A DNA stretch of 7,120 nt from Methylomonas sp. (GTDB taxonomy: Bacteria > Pseudomonadota > Gammaproteobacteria > Methylococcales > Methylomonadaceae): positions 1 to 7,120 of the forward strand of contig JALSIU010000005.1 in the NCBI GenBank assembly GCA_026989715.1, read 5' to 3'. Positions 6,240 to 7,120 of this stretch are shown here, in pieces. The translations under genes were made by a program, and so were the position numbers. The notes under the pieces were generated by a model, which searched no databases, was not told the DNA's origin, and was given only the letters and a program-made list of their open reading frames with translations. Within the stretch, counting starts at the first letter, position 1. The number at the start of each line of letters is the position of its first letter.

Positions 6240-6939
6240 CTGGTTCAATATTATACAATATAGTTTGCTACCTGCTAACTGTATCTTATGCAATCAACCG
6301 GGCATGCCCTGCCGAGATTTATGCAAACCCTGTTATGAGGCATTGTTAAGAACGGCAAACCCTTGTTTATGCTGTGCTAGTGAATTTAGCAACACCATAG
6401 CCATACAATCTTTATGCGGAAAATGCCAAACAAAACACCCTGCCTTTGACAAAACCTATGCACCTTTTAGGCACCAAGGCGCTATTCGCTACCTTATCGC
6501 GCAACTAAAATTTAACCGCACTCATCAATACTCACGATTATTAGGGCAATTATTAGCAGAATATATACAAAAGGAAGCCGATTGCTTACCTACAATACTG
6601 ATTCCTATTCCCCTACATCCAGAACGTTATCGGCAACGTGGATTTAACCAAACCTTGGAAATAGCCAAAATTGTCGCGCATGAGTTAGCCATACCACTAA
6701 ATAACACCAGTTGCCTACGCCTAAAAAATACAGAAAAGCAATCCAATCTAACGGCTAAGCAAAGGCACAACAATATCAAAAACGCCTTTAAAATACGCAA
6801 AGCCCCGAAGGCTCAGCATATTGCCATTCTTGACGATGTGATGACAACAGGCGCTACCGCTAATGAACTTGCTAAAACGTTAAAGACTGCCAACAAAGAA
6901 ATAGAGCGTATTGATATTTGGGTTTGTGCGCGCGCATAG
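6220..6939 (+). CDS. comF: ComF family protein (phosphoribosyltransferase-like, zinc-finger N-terminus)
   Basis: ComF proteins are cytoplasmic and needed for DNA uptake in naturally competent bacteria; their exact reaction is not settled, and related proteins are widespread in non-competent species (sometimes named GntX). The 239 residues are typical. The N-terminus has CxxC pairs at C21/C24 and C66/C69 and further cysteines at 31, 35, 38, 49, 51 and 52, a likely zinc-binding region. The conserved PLHPERYRQRGFNQT is at 131-145, and the PRPP-binding loop ILDDVMTTGAT at 203-213. An in-frame stop at 6196-6198 leaves ATG 6220 as the only sensible start, but no Shine-Dalgarno sequence precedes it. 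The gene is divergent from bioB with a 55-base gap, and the start codon lies in the candidate BirA site. I cannot place a promoter for it. Confidence 0.9.
   Translation: MINKVNNWFNIIQYSLLPANCILCNQPGMPCRDLCKPCYEALLRTANPCLCCASEFSNTIAIQSLCGKCQTKHPAFDKTYAPFRHQGAIRYLIAQLKFNRTHQYSRLLGQLLAEYIQKEADCLPTILIPIPLHPERYRQRGFNQTLEIAKIVAHELAIPLNNTSCLRLKNTEKQSNLTAKQRHNNIKNAFKIRKAPKAQHIAILDDVMTTGATANELAKTLKTANKEIERIDIWVCARA
6250..6278 (-). promoter_or_regulatory. Candidate sigma70 promoter for the bioB operon
   Basis: The minus strand reads TTAGCA (6278-6273, four of six matches to the -35 box), a 17-base spacer, then TATAAT (6255-6250, a perfect -10 box). The predicted start near 6243 gives a bioB leader of about 79 bases. 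The promoter lies inside the first codons of the divergent comF gene, so the bioB leader is antisense to the comF start. The BirA-like operator sits immediately downstream. Confidence 0.55.
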
Positions 6940-6966
6940 TATTACCGGCACATTTTAGCAGACACA

Positions 6967-6991
6967 AAAAAGGGGCATTGCGCCCCTTTTT
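6967..6991. terminator. Bidirectional terminator between comF and pnp
   Basis: AAAAAGGGGC (6967-6976) pairs perfectly with GCCCCTTTTT (6982-6991) around a 5-base loop, a 10-base stem with a GC-rich core. The plus strand ends in five T and the minus strand in six T, so it can stop both converging transcripts. It lies 27 bases after the comF stop and 26 bases beyond the pnp stop. Confidence 0.92.
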
Positions 6992-7017
6992 CTAATATGC
7001 TTAGAAAAGACTCCGTA

Positions 7018-7120
7018 TTAAGAAACTTCCCCGCTATCAACTTCTTTCATACTAAGTCTAACACGACCTTGCCGGTCAATTTCTAAAACTTTAACACGAA
7101 CAACATCACCTTCCGATAAT
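7018..7120 (-). CDS. pnp: Polynucleotide phosphorylase, C-terminal end (5' part outside window)
   Basis: Only the last 33 codons and the TAA stop are visible. The stretch VKVLEIDRQGRVRLSMKE (residues 9-26 of the visible part) is the end of an S1 RNA-binding domain and closely matches the C-terminus of PNPase, the 3'-to-5' phosphorolytic exoribonuclease of the RNA degradosome. The short tail after the S1 domain is a few residues long, as in typical PNPases. Another S1-domain protein cannot be fully excluded from so little sequence. The gene converges on comF and shares its terminator. Confidence 0.82.
   Translation of the reverse strand, partial: LSEGDVVRVKVLEIDRQGRVRLSMKEVDSGEVS

Overview
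The window looks like ordinary chromosome from an AT-leaning gammaproteobacterium. The evidence is a single-strand biotin operon in the order bioB-bioF-bioH-bioC-bioD, with a comF-like gene divergent from bioB. There is also a cytochrome oxidase subunit II with a fused cytochrome c domain, and a stand-alone bacteriohemerythrin very close in size and ligand layout to the one known from Methylococcus. A methanotroph-type (Methylococcales) host is my best guess from that combination, but the sequence alone does not prove it.

Layout from left to right. Positions 1-927 (minus) are coxB, entering from the left edge without its 3' end. Positions 928-1273 are a 346-base gene-free stretch holding the presumed coxB control region, an imperfect palindrome and the hemerythrin terminator. 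Positions 1274-1672 (minus) are a 132-residue bacteriohemerythrin with its own -10 element, built against a small perfect inverted repeat. Positions 1737-6164 (minus) are the biotin operon, transcribed bioB, bioF, bioH, bioC, bioD; the last four genes overlap end to start. Positions 6220-6939 (plus) are comF. Positions 6967-6991 are a terminator shared by two converging genes. Positions 7018-7120 (minus) are the last 33 codons of pnp (polynucleotide phosphorylase).

The biotin genes form one pathway. BioC methylates malonyl-ACP so that fatty acid synthesis can extend it, and BioH removes the methyl from pimeloyl-ACP methyl ester. BioF makes KAPA, BioD closes the ureido ring to dethiobiotin, and BioB inserts sulfur. 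The step between BioF and BioD (BioA, or a substitute) is not encoded here and must lie elsewhere. A BirA-type operator candidate lies just downstream of a good sigma70-like promoter for bioB and covers the comF start codon.

I found no mobile element, CRISPR array, RNA gene or clearly new system. The points most worth checking are regulatory: the BirA-like operator, the palindrome inside the hemerythrin promoter, the unexplained coxB leader, and the physical pairing of an oxygen-binding hemerythrin with a terminal oxidase gene.
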